A DNA stretch of 64,000 nt from Streptomyces sp. T12. GTDB lineage: Bacteria; Actinomycetota; Actinomycetes; Streptomycetales; Streptomycetaceae. The stretch spans positions 4,588,001-4,652,000 of the forward strand of contig NZ_CP117866.1 of assembly GCF_028736035.1 (NCBI RefSeq), given 5' to 3'. Below the pieces are notes generated by a model. It was not told the origin of the DNA and ran no database searches. It worked only from the letters and a program-made list of their open reading frames with translations. The position numbers and the translations under genes are program-made. Numbering within the stretch: position 1 is the stretch's first letter; each line of letters begins with the position of its first letter. Shown piece after piece: positions 8,944-18,433 of this stretch.

Positions 8944-10131
8944 TCAGTGGCGCAGGGCCCATTTCTGGACCGCCTCCAGGGGCCCTGTCGAGAAGCGTCG
9001 CAGCCACAGCGTGGAGCCCACCATCAGGACCGCGCAGACCGTGACCCACAGTCCCACCACCCACCACGGGCCGGTGTCACCGAGCCGTTCGGCGAGGCCC
9101 AGTCCGATGCCGTAGGAGACGAGCACGCACAGCAGGTTCTGCAGGACGTAGCCGGACAGGGCGGTTCGGCCGACGGACGTCAGCCCTGTCATCAGCGGGC
9201 CCGGCCGCCGTACCCGGTCCACCAGCGCGCCGATCAGGCCGATGTAGCCGAGGGCGAGCAGCGGTGCGGTGCCGTACCGGGCCAGCAGGAACAGGTCCGG
9301 GCCGGCCAGTGTGGCCGCCACGTTGAGCGGCAGTCCGAGGCCCAGGCCCCACAGCAGGAGGCGGGAGCGCAGCCTGCGCCCCGTCTCGTCCGCGCCGAAC
9401 GCCCCCGCCCGGAACAGCCGTACGCCCAGCAGGAAGAGGAAGACCAGGAGGAAGAAGGTCAGGACCGGCTCCATGCGGAGCGCGATCGAGTTCTCCAGGC
9501 GGAAGGCGATCTGGTCCAGGTAGCCGCCGTGCGCGTACAGGTCGACGACCTCGCGGGACACGGTGCCGCCGGTGTCACCGTCGTCGCCGCCGGCCAGGGC
9601 CATGGCCGCCGTCAGCAGGCCGATCACCGTCAGGTGCATCCCCGCCGCCCACCACATCACCCGCCGCTGTGCCCGCTCCGAACGGGTCAGCAGCCAGGCG
9701 ACGAGCAGCGCGGTGACCGCGTATCCCATCAGTACGTCCCAGGCGAAGACCAGGACGAAGTGCAGCGTGCCCTCGCCGAACAGGAACAGCGCCCGCCACC
9801 GGTAGCGCCCCGGCCACGGCTGTCCGCGTCGCGCCGCCGAGCCGTACTGGATGGCCAGCCCGACTCCGAACAGGATCGTCAGCAGTGACAGGAACTTGCC
9901 GTTCGCCAGCACGCTGAAGGCGTCCTGCACGACATCCGTGGAGGGGCCGGACTCCAGGGCTCCCCACTCCGCGCCCGGCCCGGTGAAGATCCATACGTTC
10001 GTCATGAGCGTGCCCAGGATGGCCACCCCGCGCAGAACGTCGAGGAGGGGGAGTCGTCGTCCGGTCGGGGAAGCCCCCATGGCCGTGTCCAGGGCGGTCC
10101 GCTGGGCTCGCTCGTCCGTGTGCTGCGTCAT
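8944..10131 (-). CDS. DUF418 family membrane protein (YeiB-like)
   Basis: This 395-residue polytopic membrane protein opens after a short soluble tail with RLPLLDVLRGVAILGTLMTN, the signature of the YeiB/DUF418 family. It has around nine or ten hydrophobic segments. The C-terminal half carries the DUF418 pattern (SVGRTALSGYVLQNLLCVLV and the final WLRRFSTGPLEAVQKW). The family is related to acyltransferase-like membrane proteins, but its substrate is unknown. It stands alone on the minus strand between the pentapeptide gene and the YkuD-like gene. Confidence 0.9.
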   Translation of the reverse strand: MTQHTDERAQRTALDTAMGASPTGRRLPLLDVLRGVAILGTLMTNVWIFTGPGAEWGALESGPSTDVVQDAFSVLANGKFLSLLTILFGVGLAIQYGSAARRGQPWPGRYRWRALFLFGEGTLHFVLVFAWDVLMGYAVTALLVAWLLTRSERAQRRVMWWAAGMHLTVIGLLTAAMALAGGDDGDTGGTVSREVVDLYAHGGYLDQIAFRLENSIALRMEPVLTFFLLVFLFLLGVRLFRAGAFGADETGRRLRSRLLLWGLGLGLPLNVAATLAGPDLFLLARYGTAPLLALGYIGLIGALVDRVRRPGPLMTGLTSVGRTALSGYVLQNLLCVLVSYGIGLGLAERLGDTGPWWVVGLWVTVCAVLMVGSTLWLRRFSTGPLEAVQKWALRH

Positions 10132-10231
10132 GAACTCATCGTCACGGCGGTCACGGCCCGAATCGTCATGAGCGAAGTGGATCCTGCCCTACATCGAAAG
10201 ATGCAGCGGACTCCTACCTGACCTGCTCGCC

Positions 10232-10792
10232 CTACTTGACCACGACCACCGTCGTGCCCGTCTCCCCGAACGTCCACAGCGCCGCCCCGTCGGCCGCGCG
10301 CGTGCGGACCCCGCCGGTCTGTTTGCCCGAGGCGGGCGGGGGCGAGGAGCCGTCCACGGCGTTGGAGAAGGCGATGGAGAGACCGGACTTCGCGGCGAAG
10401 TAGATGATGTTCTCGATCTGCACGCCGTCCGAGCCCGTGGTGGCCATGTTCCGCGACGACACCGAGTAGGTGCCGGGGTCCGGGCTCACCGTCCCCGGCC
10501 AGACGGTGAAGGTACGGCGGGCCGCGTCGCTCGCGTCGACCAGCCAGACCCGCTTCTGGCCCAGGGAGTAGACGATCCGGCGTCCCGTGCCCGAGCCCTC
10601 CGGCACGGCGGCGGGTGCGGTGGACTTCGACGGTGCGGGGCTCGCGCCCGCCGACGCCGACGCGCTCGGGCGGGCCGCCGTCGCTGTCGGGTGCGGCCCC
10701 TTGTCGGCCTGTACGGCGAGGACGGTGACGGCGGCTATCGCTCCCACCGTCAGACCGGTCACCCAGACCTTGGGAGCAGGCACGGCACGCAT
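10232..10792 (-). CDS. Secreted or anchored YkuD-like (L,D-transpeptidase fold) protein lacking catalytic residues
   Basis: This 186-residue protein has an N-terminal hydrophobic anchor (9-29), an Ala/Ser/Pro linker to about residue 65 and a C-terminal domain. The pattern RRIVYSLGQKRVWLVD, DPGTYSVSSR, GLSIAFSN, GGVRTRAADGAALW, GTTVVVV follows the strands of L,D-transpeptidases. In active enzymes these positions read IHG and SHGC(V/I)R. Here they are IAFS and KQTGGVRT, so the catalytic His and Cys are missing. It probably faces the cell wall, but as a binding or structural protein rather than a transpeptidase. The fold assignment is by eye. Confidence 0.65.
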   Translation of the reverse strand: MRAVPAPKVWVTGLTVGAIAAVTVLAVQADKGPHPTATAARPSASASAGASPAPSKSTAPAAVPEGSGTGRRIVYSLGQKRVWLVDASDAARRTFTVWPGTVSPDPGTYSVSSRNMATTGSDGVQIENIIYFAAKSGLSIAFSNAVDGSSPPPASGKQTGGVRTRAADGAALWTFGETGTTVVVVK

Positions 10793-10816
10793 CTCCTCAG
10801 CTACGGGACCCCTCCA

Positions 10817-10847
10817 GCGGGGGTCGGATCATCGTACCGACCCCCGC
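10817..10847 (-). terminator. Hairpin downstream of fbiC
   Basis: A perfect 11-bp stem (GCGGGGGTCGG at 10817-10827 with CCGACCCCCGC at 10837-10847) and a 9-base loop lie between the fbiC stop and the start of the next minus-strand gene. It fits a terminator-like hairpin for fbiC and lacks a clear U-tract, as is usual in Streptomyces. Confidence 0.6.
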
Positions 10848-10860
10848 GAGGCGGGTCTCC

Positions 10861-13458
10861 TCAGTCCAGCACCGGCAACAGCTCCGGCAGATGCCCGTCC
10901 GAGGCCGCCGCCGCCCGCTGCCGTTCCTCGGGCACCTCGCCGTACAGGGTGGTGCGGGGCTTCGCCGGACGCCCCGCCGCGTCGGCGACGGCCACGAGGT
11001 CGCGTACCGACTTGTAGGAGCCGTACGACGAACCCGCCATCCGCGAGATCGTCTCCTCCATCAGCGTGCCGCCGAGGTCATTGGCCCCCGAGCGGAGCAT
11101 CTCCGCCGCGCCCTCCGTGCCCAGTTTGACCCAGCTGGTCTGGATGTTGGGGATGTGCGGGTGCAGAAGGAGACGGGCCATCGCCGTCACCGCCCTGTTG
11201 TCGCGGATCGTCGGGCCGGGGCGCGCGATCCCCGCCAGGTACACCGGCGCGTTGGTGTGGATGAACGGCAGCGTCACGAACTCCGTGAACCCGCCCGTGC
11301 GTTGCTGGATCCCGGCCAGCGTGCGCAGGTGCCCGAGCCAGTGGCGGGGCTGGTCGACGTGGCCGTACATCATCGTCGAGGAGGACCGGATGCCGAGCTC
11401 GTGCGCGGTCGTCACCACCTCGATCCATGTCGCCGTCGGCAGCTTGCCCTTGGTCAGGACCCAGCGGACCTCGTCGTCGAGGATCTCCGCCGCGGTGCCC
11501 GGGATGGAGTCGAGGCCCGCCTCCTTCGCCGCCGTGAGCCACTCGCGGATGGACATGCCGGTGCGGGTGGCGCCGTTCACGACCTCCATCGGCGAGAAGG
11601 CGTGCACGTGCATGCCGGGGACGCGGGACTTCACGGCTCGCGCGATGTCGAAGTACGCCGTTCCCGGCAGGTCCGGGTGGATGCCGCCCTGCATGCAGAC
11701 CTCCACCGCGCCCACGTCCCAGGCCTGTTGGGCGCGGTCGGCGACCTGGTCCAGGGACAGGGTGTAGGCGTCGGCGTCCGTGCGCCGCTGGGCGAAGGCG
11801 CAGAAGCGGCAGCCGGTGTAGCAGACGTTGGTGAAGTTGATGTTCCGCGTGACGATGTACGTGACGTCGTCGCCGACCGCCGACTTGCGGACGTCGTCGG
11901 CGATGCGGGTGAGCGCGTCCAGCGCCGGGCCGTCCGCGTGCAGCAGCGCCAGCGCCTCCTCGTCGGTCAGCCGGGTCGGGTCGTCGGCCGCGACCCGCAG
12001 CGCCTGGCGCACATCGGTGTCGATGCGCTCCGGCGCCATCCCGGGCGCGGCCGCCTCGCGCAGGGCGCCCCAGTCGCCGTACACCTCGTCGAAGTCGTCG
12101 CGGCGGTCGGACGTACGGCCCTCGGTGTCGATGGTGGAGTGCAGATCCGTACGGCCGGAGGCGACGAAGGCCTCCTCGGGCTCCTGCCACGGGTGCCCCT
12201 CGACGACGGCGTCCGGACGCGCCAGACCGGTCTCCGGGTCGGCGAGCGCCCGGACGTGCGGGAGCAGCCGCGGGTCCATCCAGGGCTCGCCGCGCTGGAC
12301 GAACTCCGGGTAGACGCAGAGGCGTTCACGCAGCTCGAAGCCGACGGCGGCCGACCGGTCGGCCAGTTCCTCGATCTGCGGCCAGGGGCGCTCGGGGTTG
12401 ACGTGGTCGATGGTCAGCGGGGAGACCCCGCCCCAGTCGTCGATACCGGCCCGGATGAGGCGCTCGTACTCGGAGTCGACCAGGTTGGGCGGGGCCTGGA
12501 GGCAGGCGCTCGGCCCCATGATGTGCCGGGCGACCGCCACCGTGGCCACCAACTCGTCGAGTTCCGCGTCCGGCATACCGCGCATCGCGGTGTCCGGCTT
12601 GGCGCGGAAGTTCTGGATGATCAGTTCCTGGATGCCGTGGTAGGCCCGGGAGACCTTGCGGAGCGCGAAGAGGGACTCGGCCCTCTCCTCGTACGTCTCC
12701 CCGATGCCGATGAGGATCCCGGAGGTGAAGGGGACGGAGGAACGCCCCGCGTCCTCCAGCACCCGCAGCCGTACGGCGGGCTCCTTGTCCGGGGAGCCGT
12801 AGTGCGGGCCGCCCGGCTCGGACCACAGGCGGGTGGCGGTCGTCTCCAGCATCATGCCCATCGACGGGGCGACGGGCTTCAGGCGCTGGAAGTCGGTCCA
12901 GGTCATGACGCCCGGGTTGAGGTGGGGCAGCAGGCCCGTCTCCTCCAGGATGCGGATGGAGATGGCGCGGACGTAGGCGATGGTGTCGTCGTACCCGTGC
13001 GCGTCCAGCCACTCGCGGGCCTCCGGCCACCGCTCCTCCGGCTTGTCGCCGAGGGTGATGAGGGCTTCCTTGCAGCCGAGGGCGGCGCCCTTGCGGGCGA
13101 TGTCGAGGACCTCGTCCGGCGACATGAACATCCCGTGCCCGGCGCGGCGCAGCTTGCCGGGGACGGTGACGAAGGTGCAGTAGTGGCACTTGTCCCGGCA
13201 CAGCCGGGTGAGGGGGATGAAGACGCTCTTCGAGTACGTGATGACGCCGGGCCGGCCTGCCGCCGCAAGGCCCGCGTCCCGCACGCGTCCGGCCGACGCG
13301 ACGAGGTCGTCGAGGGCCTCGCCGCGGGCCTGGAGCAGCACGGCCGCCTCGGAGACGTCGAGGGCGACGCCGTCCCTGGCGCGTTTTAGGGCGCGACGCA
13401 TGGAGTTCTCGGTCGGGCCAGGTGTCGAGCCGGTTCCGGAGGTCGCGGAAGTCGTCAT
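10861..13458 (-). CDS. fbiC: Bifunctional FO synthase (CofG-CofH fusion)
   Basis: This 865-residue protein contains two radical SAM halves. The CofG-like half has CRDKCHYC (cysteines 87, 91, 94), and the CofH-like half has CYTGCRFC near residue 545. Together they join 5-amino-6-ribitylamino-uracil and tyrosine to make FO, the deazaflavin chromophore of coenzyme F420. The length fits the fused actinobacterial form; in archaea the halves are separate. The next gene upstream, at 13497-14348, is an LLM-type and probably F420-dependent oxidoreductase on the same strand. Confidence is very high because both cluster-binding motifs and flanking blocks ([24 protein letters not shown]) are intact. Confidence 0.97.
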   Translation of the reverse strand: MTTSATSGTGSTPGPTENSMRRALKRARDGVALDVSEAAVLLQARGEALDDLVASAGRVRDAGLAAAGRPGVITYSKSVFIPLTRLCRDKCHYCTFVTVPGKLRRAGHGMFMSPDEVLDIARKGAALGCKEALITLGDKPEERWPEAREWLDAHGYDDTIAYVRAISIRILEETGLLPHLNPGVMTWTDFQRLKPVAPSMGMMLETTATRLWSEPGGPHYGSPDKEPAVRLRVLEDAGRSSVPFTSGILIGIGETYEERAESLFALRKVSRAYHGIQELIIQNFRAKPDTAMRGMPDAELDELVATVAVARHIMGPSACLQAPPNLVDSEYERLIRAGIDDWGGVSPLTIDHVNPERPWPQIEELADRSAAVGFELRERLCVYPEFVQRGEPWMDPRLLPHVRALADPETGLARPDAVVEGHPWQEPEEAFVASGRTDLHSTIDTEGRTSDRRDDFDEVYGDWGALREAAAPGMAPERIDTDVRQALRVAADDPTRLTDEEALALLHADGPALDALTRIADDVRKSAVGDDVTYIVTRNINFTNVCYTGCRFCAFAQRRTDADAYTLSLDQVADRAQQAWDVGAVEVCMQGGIHPDLPGTAYFDIARAVKSRVPGMHVHAFSPMEVVNGATRTGMSIREWLTAAKEAGLDSIPGTAAEILDDEVRWVLTKGKLPTATWIEVVTTAHELGIRSSSTMMYGHVDQPRHWLGHLRTLAGIQQRTGGFTEFVTLPFIHTNAPVYLAGIARPGPTIRDNRAVTAMARLLLHPHIPNIQTSWVKLGTEGAAEMLRSGANDLGGTLMEETISRMAGSSYGSYKSVRDLVAVADAAGRPAKPRTTLYGEVPEERQRAAAASDGHLPELLPVLD

Positions 13459-13496
13459 CCTTCGAGCATACGGTCGACGTGATCAGTGCCGGGAGG

Positions 13497-14348
13497 TCAG
13501 TCGAGGAAGGCTCCGTAGCCGTCCAAGACCCGCAGTACCTCCACCTCACCGGCCGGCGGCAGCTGCACCACGACCTCCTCGATGCCGAGCTCCGCGTAGT
13601 GCGCGAGCTTGCCGGGGTTGGGGAACACGGCGTACGGCACGACCTGGAGGGCGTTCGGATCCCGTCCGGCGTCGACCCAGGCGGCCCGCAGCTGGGGAAG
13701 AGTTTCGGACAATCCGCGCCCACCGATCGGCAGCCACCCGTCGGCGTACTCACTGATGTGCGCGAACAGCTTCGGCCCGGCGGCTCCGCCGATGAGCGTG
13801 CGAGGCCCCACGACCTTCGGCGCGCGCGCCTTCTGTACGGGTTTGGGGTGGGCGAAGCTGGCACGTACCGCCCCGAACTCCCCCTCGTACGCGGTGGGTT
13901 CGTCCGCCCACAGAGCCCGCATCAGGGCCATCCGGTCCCGGACGAGTTCGCGGCGCGTGGCCCACTCGACGCCGTGATCGGCGGCTTCCTCCACGTTCCA
14001 GCCGAAGCCGAGGCCGAGGGTGAACCGCCCGCCGGAGAGGTGGTCCACGGTCGCGATCTGCTTGGCGAGGTCGATCGGGTCGTGCTGGGCGACCAGCGTG
14101 ATGCCGGTGCCCAGGCCGAGCCGTTCGGTGACGGCGGCGGCCTGGCCGAGGGCGACGAAGGGGTCGAGGGTACGGCCGTACTCGGGCGGCAGCTCGCCGC
14201 CGGCCGGGTACGGGGTGACCCGCTCGACGGGGATGTGGGTGTGCTCGGGCAGGTAGAGCCCGGCGAACCCGCGCTGCTCCAGCTCACGGGCGAGCCGGGT
14301 CGGGGTGATGCTCTCGTCGGTGAGGAAGATCGTCACGGAGATGCGCAT
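13497..14348 (-). CDS. LLM-class F420-dependent oxidoreductase
   Basis: This 283-residue protein starts at the ATG at 14348 (MRISVTIFLTD). It is a single TIM-barrel luciferase-like domain with GLYLPEHTHIP, LGTGITLVAQHDPI, KQIATVDHLSGGRFTLGLGFG and an RIP-type end. The DHLSGGRF..G.G.GW block and length are typical of F420-dependent LLM reductases rather than FMN-dependent luciferases. It lies 38 bases upstream of fbiC on the same strand, which fits an F420-using enzyme. The substrate cannot be predicted. Confidence 0.87.
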   Translation of the reverse strand: MRISVTIFLTDESITPTRLARELEQRGFAGLYLPEHTHIPVERVTPYPAGGELPPEYGRTLDPFVALGQAAAVTERLGLGTGITLVAQHDPIDLAKQIATVDHLSGGRFTLGLGFGWNVEEAADHGVEWATRRELVRDRMALMRALWADEPTAYEGEFGAVRASFAHPKPVQKARAPKVVGPRTLIGGAAGPKLFAHISEYADGWLPIGGRGLSETLPQLRAAWVDAGRDPNALQVVPYAVFPNPGKLAHYAELGIEEVVVQLPPAGEVEVLRVLDGYGAFLD

Positions 14349-14570
14349 GACCGCATCTGTACCGCGCGCACGGTCCGATGTCCATACCGACCGGTCGGCA
14401 CAGATCACTCCACACGCCGCCTCCGGAGCTTCGACAACTCCCGCTCGACTGCCGATTGGCTGCCGATTCCCTTCCCTTGCACGGCAGTTCACGGCTGAAT
14501 ACCAGAGTTGCACGCACCACCACTGCACCACCCACGCCATGTCCTTCACGACGACCTGGGGAGCAGCAGC

Positions 14571-16085
14571 ATGTGCGAGGACCACCACGCGGGCCTGGGA
14601 AGACGCGCACTGTTCGTGACGGGCGCCGCCGCCGCGCTTACGTTGGGAAGCGTGACCTTCGCTTCAGGCGCCGACGACACCCGGGACGCGGAGACCCGCA
14701 CGGTGCGGGGCACCCTGCCGCCCGGGTCCCCCGACTTCGTGTACGTGCCGGTCGAAGTGCCGTCCGGCGTACAGGAGATCAAGGTCTCCTACACCTACGA
14801 GAAGCCGTCCGTCCCGGCCGGTACCCCGGGCAACGCCCTCGACATCGGCATCTTCGACTGGCGCGGCACGGAGCTCGGCGGCCACGGCTTCCGGGGCTGG
14901 TCGGGCGGGGCGCGCACGGAGTTCTTCATCCGGGCGGACGAAGCGACGCCCGGGTACCTCCCGGGCCCGGTGCGTGAGGGCACCTGGCACATCGCCCTCG
15001 GCCCCTACACGGTGGCTCCGCAGGGACTGCCGTACGAGCTCACCATCACGCTCACGTACGGCGAGCCCGGCGAGGTCGTCGAGCCGATCTACCCGCCGGA
15101 CCGGGCGAAGGGCCGGGGGCGGGCCTGGTACCGGGGCGACTGCCATCTGCACTCCTGGTACTCCGACGGCCGCCGTACGCCCGCCGAGATCGCGGCGCTG
15201 GCGCGGGCGGCGGGGCTGGACTTCATCAACAGCTCGGAGCACAACACGCACTCGGCGCACGCGCACTGGGCGTCCGAGGCGGGCGACGACCTCCTGATCA
15301 TGCTGGGCGAGGAGGTCACGACGCGCAACGGCCACGTGGTGGCGCTCGGCACCGACCCCGGCACCTTCGTCGACTGGCGCTACCGCGCCCGGGACAACCG
15401 CTTCGGCCGTTTCGCCCGCCGGATCCGCAAGGCCGGCGGCCTCGTCGTCCCCGCCCACCCGCACGCCACCTGCGTCGGCTGCAACTGGAAGTTCGGCTTC
15501 GGCGAGGCGGACGCGATCGAGGTGTGGAACGGGCCCTACACGCCCGACGACGAAGTCGCCCTGGCGGACTGGGACAGCATGCTGGTGGCATCGGTGCGGG
15601 AGGGCCGTGACTGGATCCCGGCGATGGGCAACAGCGACGCCCACCGCGACCCCGACCCGGTCGGCAGCCCGCAGACGGTGGTCCTGGCGGACGACCTGAC
15701 GCGGGAGGCGATCCAGGAGGGGATCAAGGCGGGGCGGTCGTACGTGGCCGAGTCGAAGAATGTCTCCCTGGCCTTCGGCGTCTCCGGCGCGAAGGGCGAA
15801 CACGCCGGTATCGGCGAGCGGCTGAAGGTCGACCGGAACTCGCCGGTGACCGTACGCCTGGAGGCCACGGGCGCCCCACGCTGCACGGTCCGCTTCGTGA
15901 CCGACCAGGGCGTACTGTTCACGAGCCCGCCGCTGCCGGTGGCGGGGTCGGGGGTCGTGGAGTGGCGTACGACGCCCTCGTACGCGGCCTATGTACGGGC
16001 GGAGCTGCGGCACGAGGCGGCGGTGGGGCCGTTGCCGGGGGCGCTGGCGGCGTTCACGAATCCGGTTTTCCTGGGGCGGCCGTAG
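14571..16085 (+). CDS. Exported CehA/McbA-type PHP metallohydrolase
   Basis: The start at the ATG at 14571 has GGGGAG eight bases upstream and gives 504 residues. The N-terminus has twin arginines and a hydrophobic core (LGRRALFVTGAAAALTLGS), so Tat export is likely. A beta-rich N-terminal domain is followed from about residue 185 by a PHP-type metal site: GDCHLHSWYSDG, SSEHNTH, VPAHPHA, GNSDAH. CehA-family members hydrolyse esters such as carbaryl or act on phosphorylated substrates; the natural substrate here is unknown. It is a single gene, divergent from the LLM gene. Confidence 0.87.
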   Translation: MCEDHHAGLGRRALFVTGAAAALTLGSVTFASGADDTRDAETRTVRGTLPPGSPDFVYVPVEVPSGVQEIKVSYTYEKPSVPAGTPGNALDIGIFDWRGTELGGHGFRGWSGGARTEFFIRADEATPGYLPGPVREGTWHIALGPYTVAPQGLPYELTITLTYGEPGEVVEPIYPPDRAKGRGRAWYRGDCHLHSWYSDGRRTPAEIAALARAAGLDFINSSEHNTHSAHAHWASEAGDDLLIMLGEEVTTRNGHVVALGTDPGTFVDWRYRARDNRFGRFARRIRKAGGLVVPAHPHATCVGCNWKFGFGEADAIEVWNGPYTPDDEVALADWDSMLVASVREGRDWIPAMGNSDAHRDPDPVGSPQTVVLADDLTREAIQEGIKAGRSYVAESKNVSLAFGVSGAKGEHAGIGERLKVDRNSPVTVRLEATGAPRCTVRFVTDQGVLFTSPPLPVAGSGVVEWRTTPSYAAYVRAELRHEAAVGPLPGALAAFTNPVFLGRP

Positions 16086-16121
16086 GCGGCGACTGCCTTG
16101 CGGTGAAGCGTGGTTGGACGG

Positions 16122-16952
16122 TCAGCAGTACGGTGGCTGGTTGGTCAGGGAAGCCGCTACCCGCATCCACACTCCGAACTGCCGGTAGAGGCTGGGCAGA
16201 GTGCCTTGCGCCTGGACGGTGCGCGTGTCGGTCGAGGAGACCCCTGGAATTCCCAGAAGGGTGGAGGCCACTGAGGCCGACTGCCAGCGGACGGTGAGGG
16301 TGGACGGGTCCGAAGACACCGCCTGGACCGTCCGTTGCGCGGAGAGGCCGACGGCAGCCGCCTCCTCAATTGCCTTGCGTGCTTCCTCGGCCGGGCACAG
16401 GTCCGCCGCGAACCGGTCTCGTGCATGCTTCACGGCAACGGTGGTGACGGAGGCATCCCATTCCGCCATCTCCACGCAGGCACGGTCGTCACCGGTGAGG
16501 ACCGCCACCGGGACACCGATGGCCGCCGCGGTGGCGTGGGCCAGGCCGATCTCGCCCACGGGCCGGCCGTCCAGCCACATGTCTTCGATCTCGTGGCCCA
16601 TGAAGCTGTGGCTCAGCACCCCGAGCGCGCCGGCCCGGGAGTGATAGCCGACGCAGATCACGGCGTCGTGCTCGGGGGCGAGGCCTTCGAGCATGCCCAT
16701 GTGCTTGGGCTTGCCGCGGATGAGGCGGGCTGACGGGTGCAGGTTCTCCGGAAGGATGTTGCGCATGGGGCCGTGAGCGTCGTTGACGGTGATGTCTGTG
16801 GCCCCGGCCGCGAGGGCACCCCGGACGGCAGCGTTGACGTCCTCCGCCATCATCAGCCGTCCACGCTCGTAGTCCCGGCCGCCGGGCTGGACATCGTCGG
16901 CGTCGACGAGCCCTGTGACGCCTTCCATGTCCGCGCTGATGTAGATCCGCAC
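16122..16952 (-). CDS. M55 family D-aminopeptidase (DppA-like)
   Basis: The protein of about 276 residues starts with RIYISADMEGVTG, the M55 metal-binding opening. It continues with TVNDAHGPMRNILPENL and a CVGYHSRAG block, which carry the remaining zinc ligands. DppA hydrolyses D-Ala-D-Ala-type dipeptides and forms a decamer. Two GTG starts are possible, at 16961 and 16952. The later one fits the family start and a GAGGAG ten bases upstream better. The nearest gene on the same strand, the EEP protein, lies 27 bases upstream, so the two may be cotranscribed. Confidence 0.88.
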   Translation of the reverse strand: MRIYISADMEGVTGLVDADDVQPGGRDYERGRLMMAEDVNAAVRGALAAGATDITVNDAHGPMRNILPENLHPSARLIRGKPKHMGMLEGLAPEHDAVICVGYHSRAGALGVLSHSFMGHEIEDMWLDGRPVGEIGLAHATAAAIGVPVAVLTGDDRACVEMAEWDASVTTVAVKHARDRFAADLCPAEEARKAIEEAAAVGLSAQRTVQAVSSDPSTLTVRWQSASVASTLLGIPGVSSTDTRTVQAQGTLPSLYRQFGVWMRVAASLTNQPPYC

Positions 16953-16978
16953 TGTGCGCACTCCTCAAGCTTGATCGC

Positions 16979-17842
16979 TCAGGAGACGTCTGCCATCCCG
17001 CTGTTGGTTCCTTCCGATGGCGTCGGCCCGTCCCCCAGGTCCGCGACCACCGCCGCGTGGTCCGACGGCCAGACACCGTCGACCGGACCGTCGCCCGCCC
17101 GCCGTACGCCCCGCACATGCCCCAGTCCGCCTGCCCCGGGCGGCCCCACGTGGATGTAGTCGATCCGCACGCTCGGCTCCCGGCCTGCCGCGACGTACGG
17201 GTTCTCGCGGTCCCAGGTGACGGAGGGGGCGGCCGGGTCGGCGTACTGCCAGGCGTCGAAGAAGACCTGGCCGGGGACGACCGGCGCGGTCCGGTAGCCG
17301 CCGAAGAGGCGGATCTCGTCGGAGTCGGGCCAGGCGTTGAAGTCGCCGGTGACGACGGTCGGAAAGGGCGTGTCGCCCCGGTTCTCGGCGATGAACTCGG
17401 CGAGCGCGGTGACCTGGCGGCAGCGTACGGCCGAGGCGTGCAGGGCGGAGGTGAGGTGGGTGGTGAAGAAGGGGATGTCGTAGGCGGGGGTGGTCAGGCG
17501 GGTGAAGAGGGCGAGACGGCCGTCGTCGACCTCGGACGGGGCCGGCAGGCGCAGCGTGCGCCGGTCTGCGACCGGCCAGCGGCTCAGTACGGCGTTGCCG
17601 ATGTCGACCGTGGGATCGCCGATCCGCCGGCGCCAGCGCTCGGGGGCGGGCGAGGGGGCCCAGGCCCAGTGCATGCCGAGTTCGCCGGCCAGCCACTCGG
17701 CCTGGTTCTCGCCGCCGGCGGCCCACACCTCCTGCAGGCCCACGACGTCGGGGCGCAGTTCGCGCAGCGCGGCGAGAATCGTCTTCTGCCGGGCCTCCCA
17801 GGGCCCGAAGCGCCACCACAGATTCCAGGTCACGACCCGCAT
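16979..17842 (-). CDS. Endonuclease/exonuclease/phosphatase (EEP) family protein
   Basis: Starting at the ATG at 17842 (MRVVTWNLWWRFGPW) the protein has 287 residues; an upstream ATG at 17890 would add 16. It carries the EEP catalytic set: WNLWW, GLQEVW, HLTS, GDFNAWPDS and PSDHAAV at the end. These enzymes are metal-dependent phosphodiesterases or phosphatases acting on nucleic acids or phospholipids. The substrate is unknown and no signal peptide is seen. An inverted repeat at 17864-17881 lies just upstream of the chosen start, which favours the later ATG. Confidence 0.85.
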   Translation of the reverse strand: MRVVTWNLWWRFGPWEARQKTILAALRELRPDVVGLQEVWAAGGENQAEWLAGELGMHWAWAPSPAPERWRRRIGDPTVDIGNAVLSRWPVADRRTLRLPAPSEVDDGRLALFTRLTTPAYDIPFFTTHLTSALHASAVRCRQVTALAEFIAENRGDTPFPTVVTGDFNAWPDSDEIRLFGGYRTAPVVPGQVFFDAWQYADPAAPSVTWDRENPYVAAGREPSVRIDYIHVGPPGAGGLGHVRGVRRAGDGPVDGVWPSDHAAVVADLGDGPTPSEGTNSGMADVS

Positions 17843-17863
17843 GGGGCCACCGTCTCTCATAGA

Positions 17864-17881
17864 GGAACCGTTCGAGGTTCC
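17864..17881. repeat. Inverted repeat GGAACC-N6-GGTTCC in the divergent region
   Basis: GGAACC (17864-17869) and GGTTCC (17876-17881) flank GTTCGA. The site lies between the EEP gene (minus) and the deazaflavin reductase (plus) and could be an operator for one or both. It overlaps coding sequence only if the EEP gene starts at 17890. Confidence 0.4.
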
Positions 17882-17955
17882 GCCGGTCATTCGATCCCGC
17901 CGTGAGAGACATTGAAGAGCATCAGCACCACCATGAGACAGGAGACCCGCAAACC

Positions 17956-18360
17956 ATGCCCGACCGCGCAGAGACCCGCGCAGAGAGCAAGTACCGGACC
18001 GTCACGGCCTTCCAGCGAGGGCTCAACACGGTGATGCGCCGGCTGCCGATCCAGACCCTCCTGGAAACCACCGGCCGCACCTCCGGCCTGCCCCGCCGCA
18101 CCCCGGTCGGCGGACGCCGGGTCGGGGACTCCTTCTGGCTCGTGTCGGAGTTCGGGGAGCGTTCCCAGTACGTGCGCAACATCAAGGCCGATCCGCGGGT
18201 ACGGGTACGCATCCGGGGCCGGTGGCACACGGGTACGGCCCACCTCCTCCCGGACGACGACACCGCCGCCCGGCTGCGCGCCCTGCCCCGGCTCAACAGC
18301 GCCGCGGTACGGGTGATCGGGGTCGGGCAGCTGACGGTGCGGGTGGATCTGGAGGGGTGA
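17956..18360 (+). CDS. Deazaflavin (F420)-dependent nitroreductase family protein
   Basis: This 134-residue protein belongs to the Ddn family. The LETTGRTSGLPRRTPVGGRRVGDSFWLVSEFGERSQYVRN block matches the F420-binding split-barrel signature (TxGRxSGxxRxTP, then VxNxxxxP). Ddn-type enzymes use reduced F420 to reduce quinones or nitro compounds. It starts at the ATG at 17956 after a GGAG twelve bases away. A second family member is encoded at 52572-53045. Confidence 0.88.
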   Translation: MPDRAETRAESKYRTVTAFQRGLNTVMRRLPIQTLLETTGRTSGLPRRTPVGGRRVGDSFWLVSEFGERSQYVRNIKADPRVRVRIRGRWHTGTAHLLPDDDTAARLRALPRLNSAAVRVIGVGQLTVRVDLEG

Positions 18361-18433
18361 GCGGCGGTGATCACGCCCCGCCGGTCCCACCTCGCCGGTC
18401 ACACCCCGCGGACCGAGTGGTGGAGCTACCGGC

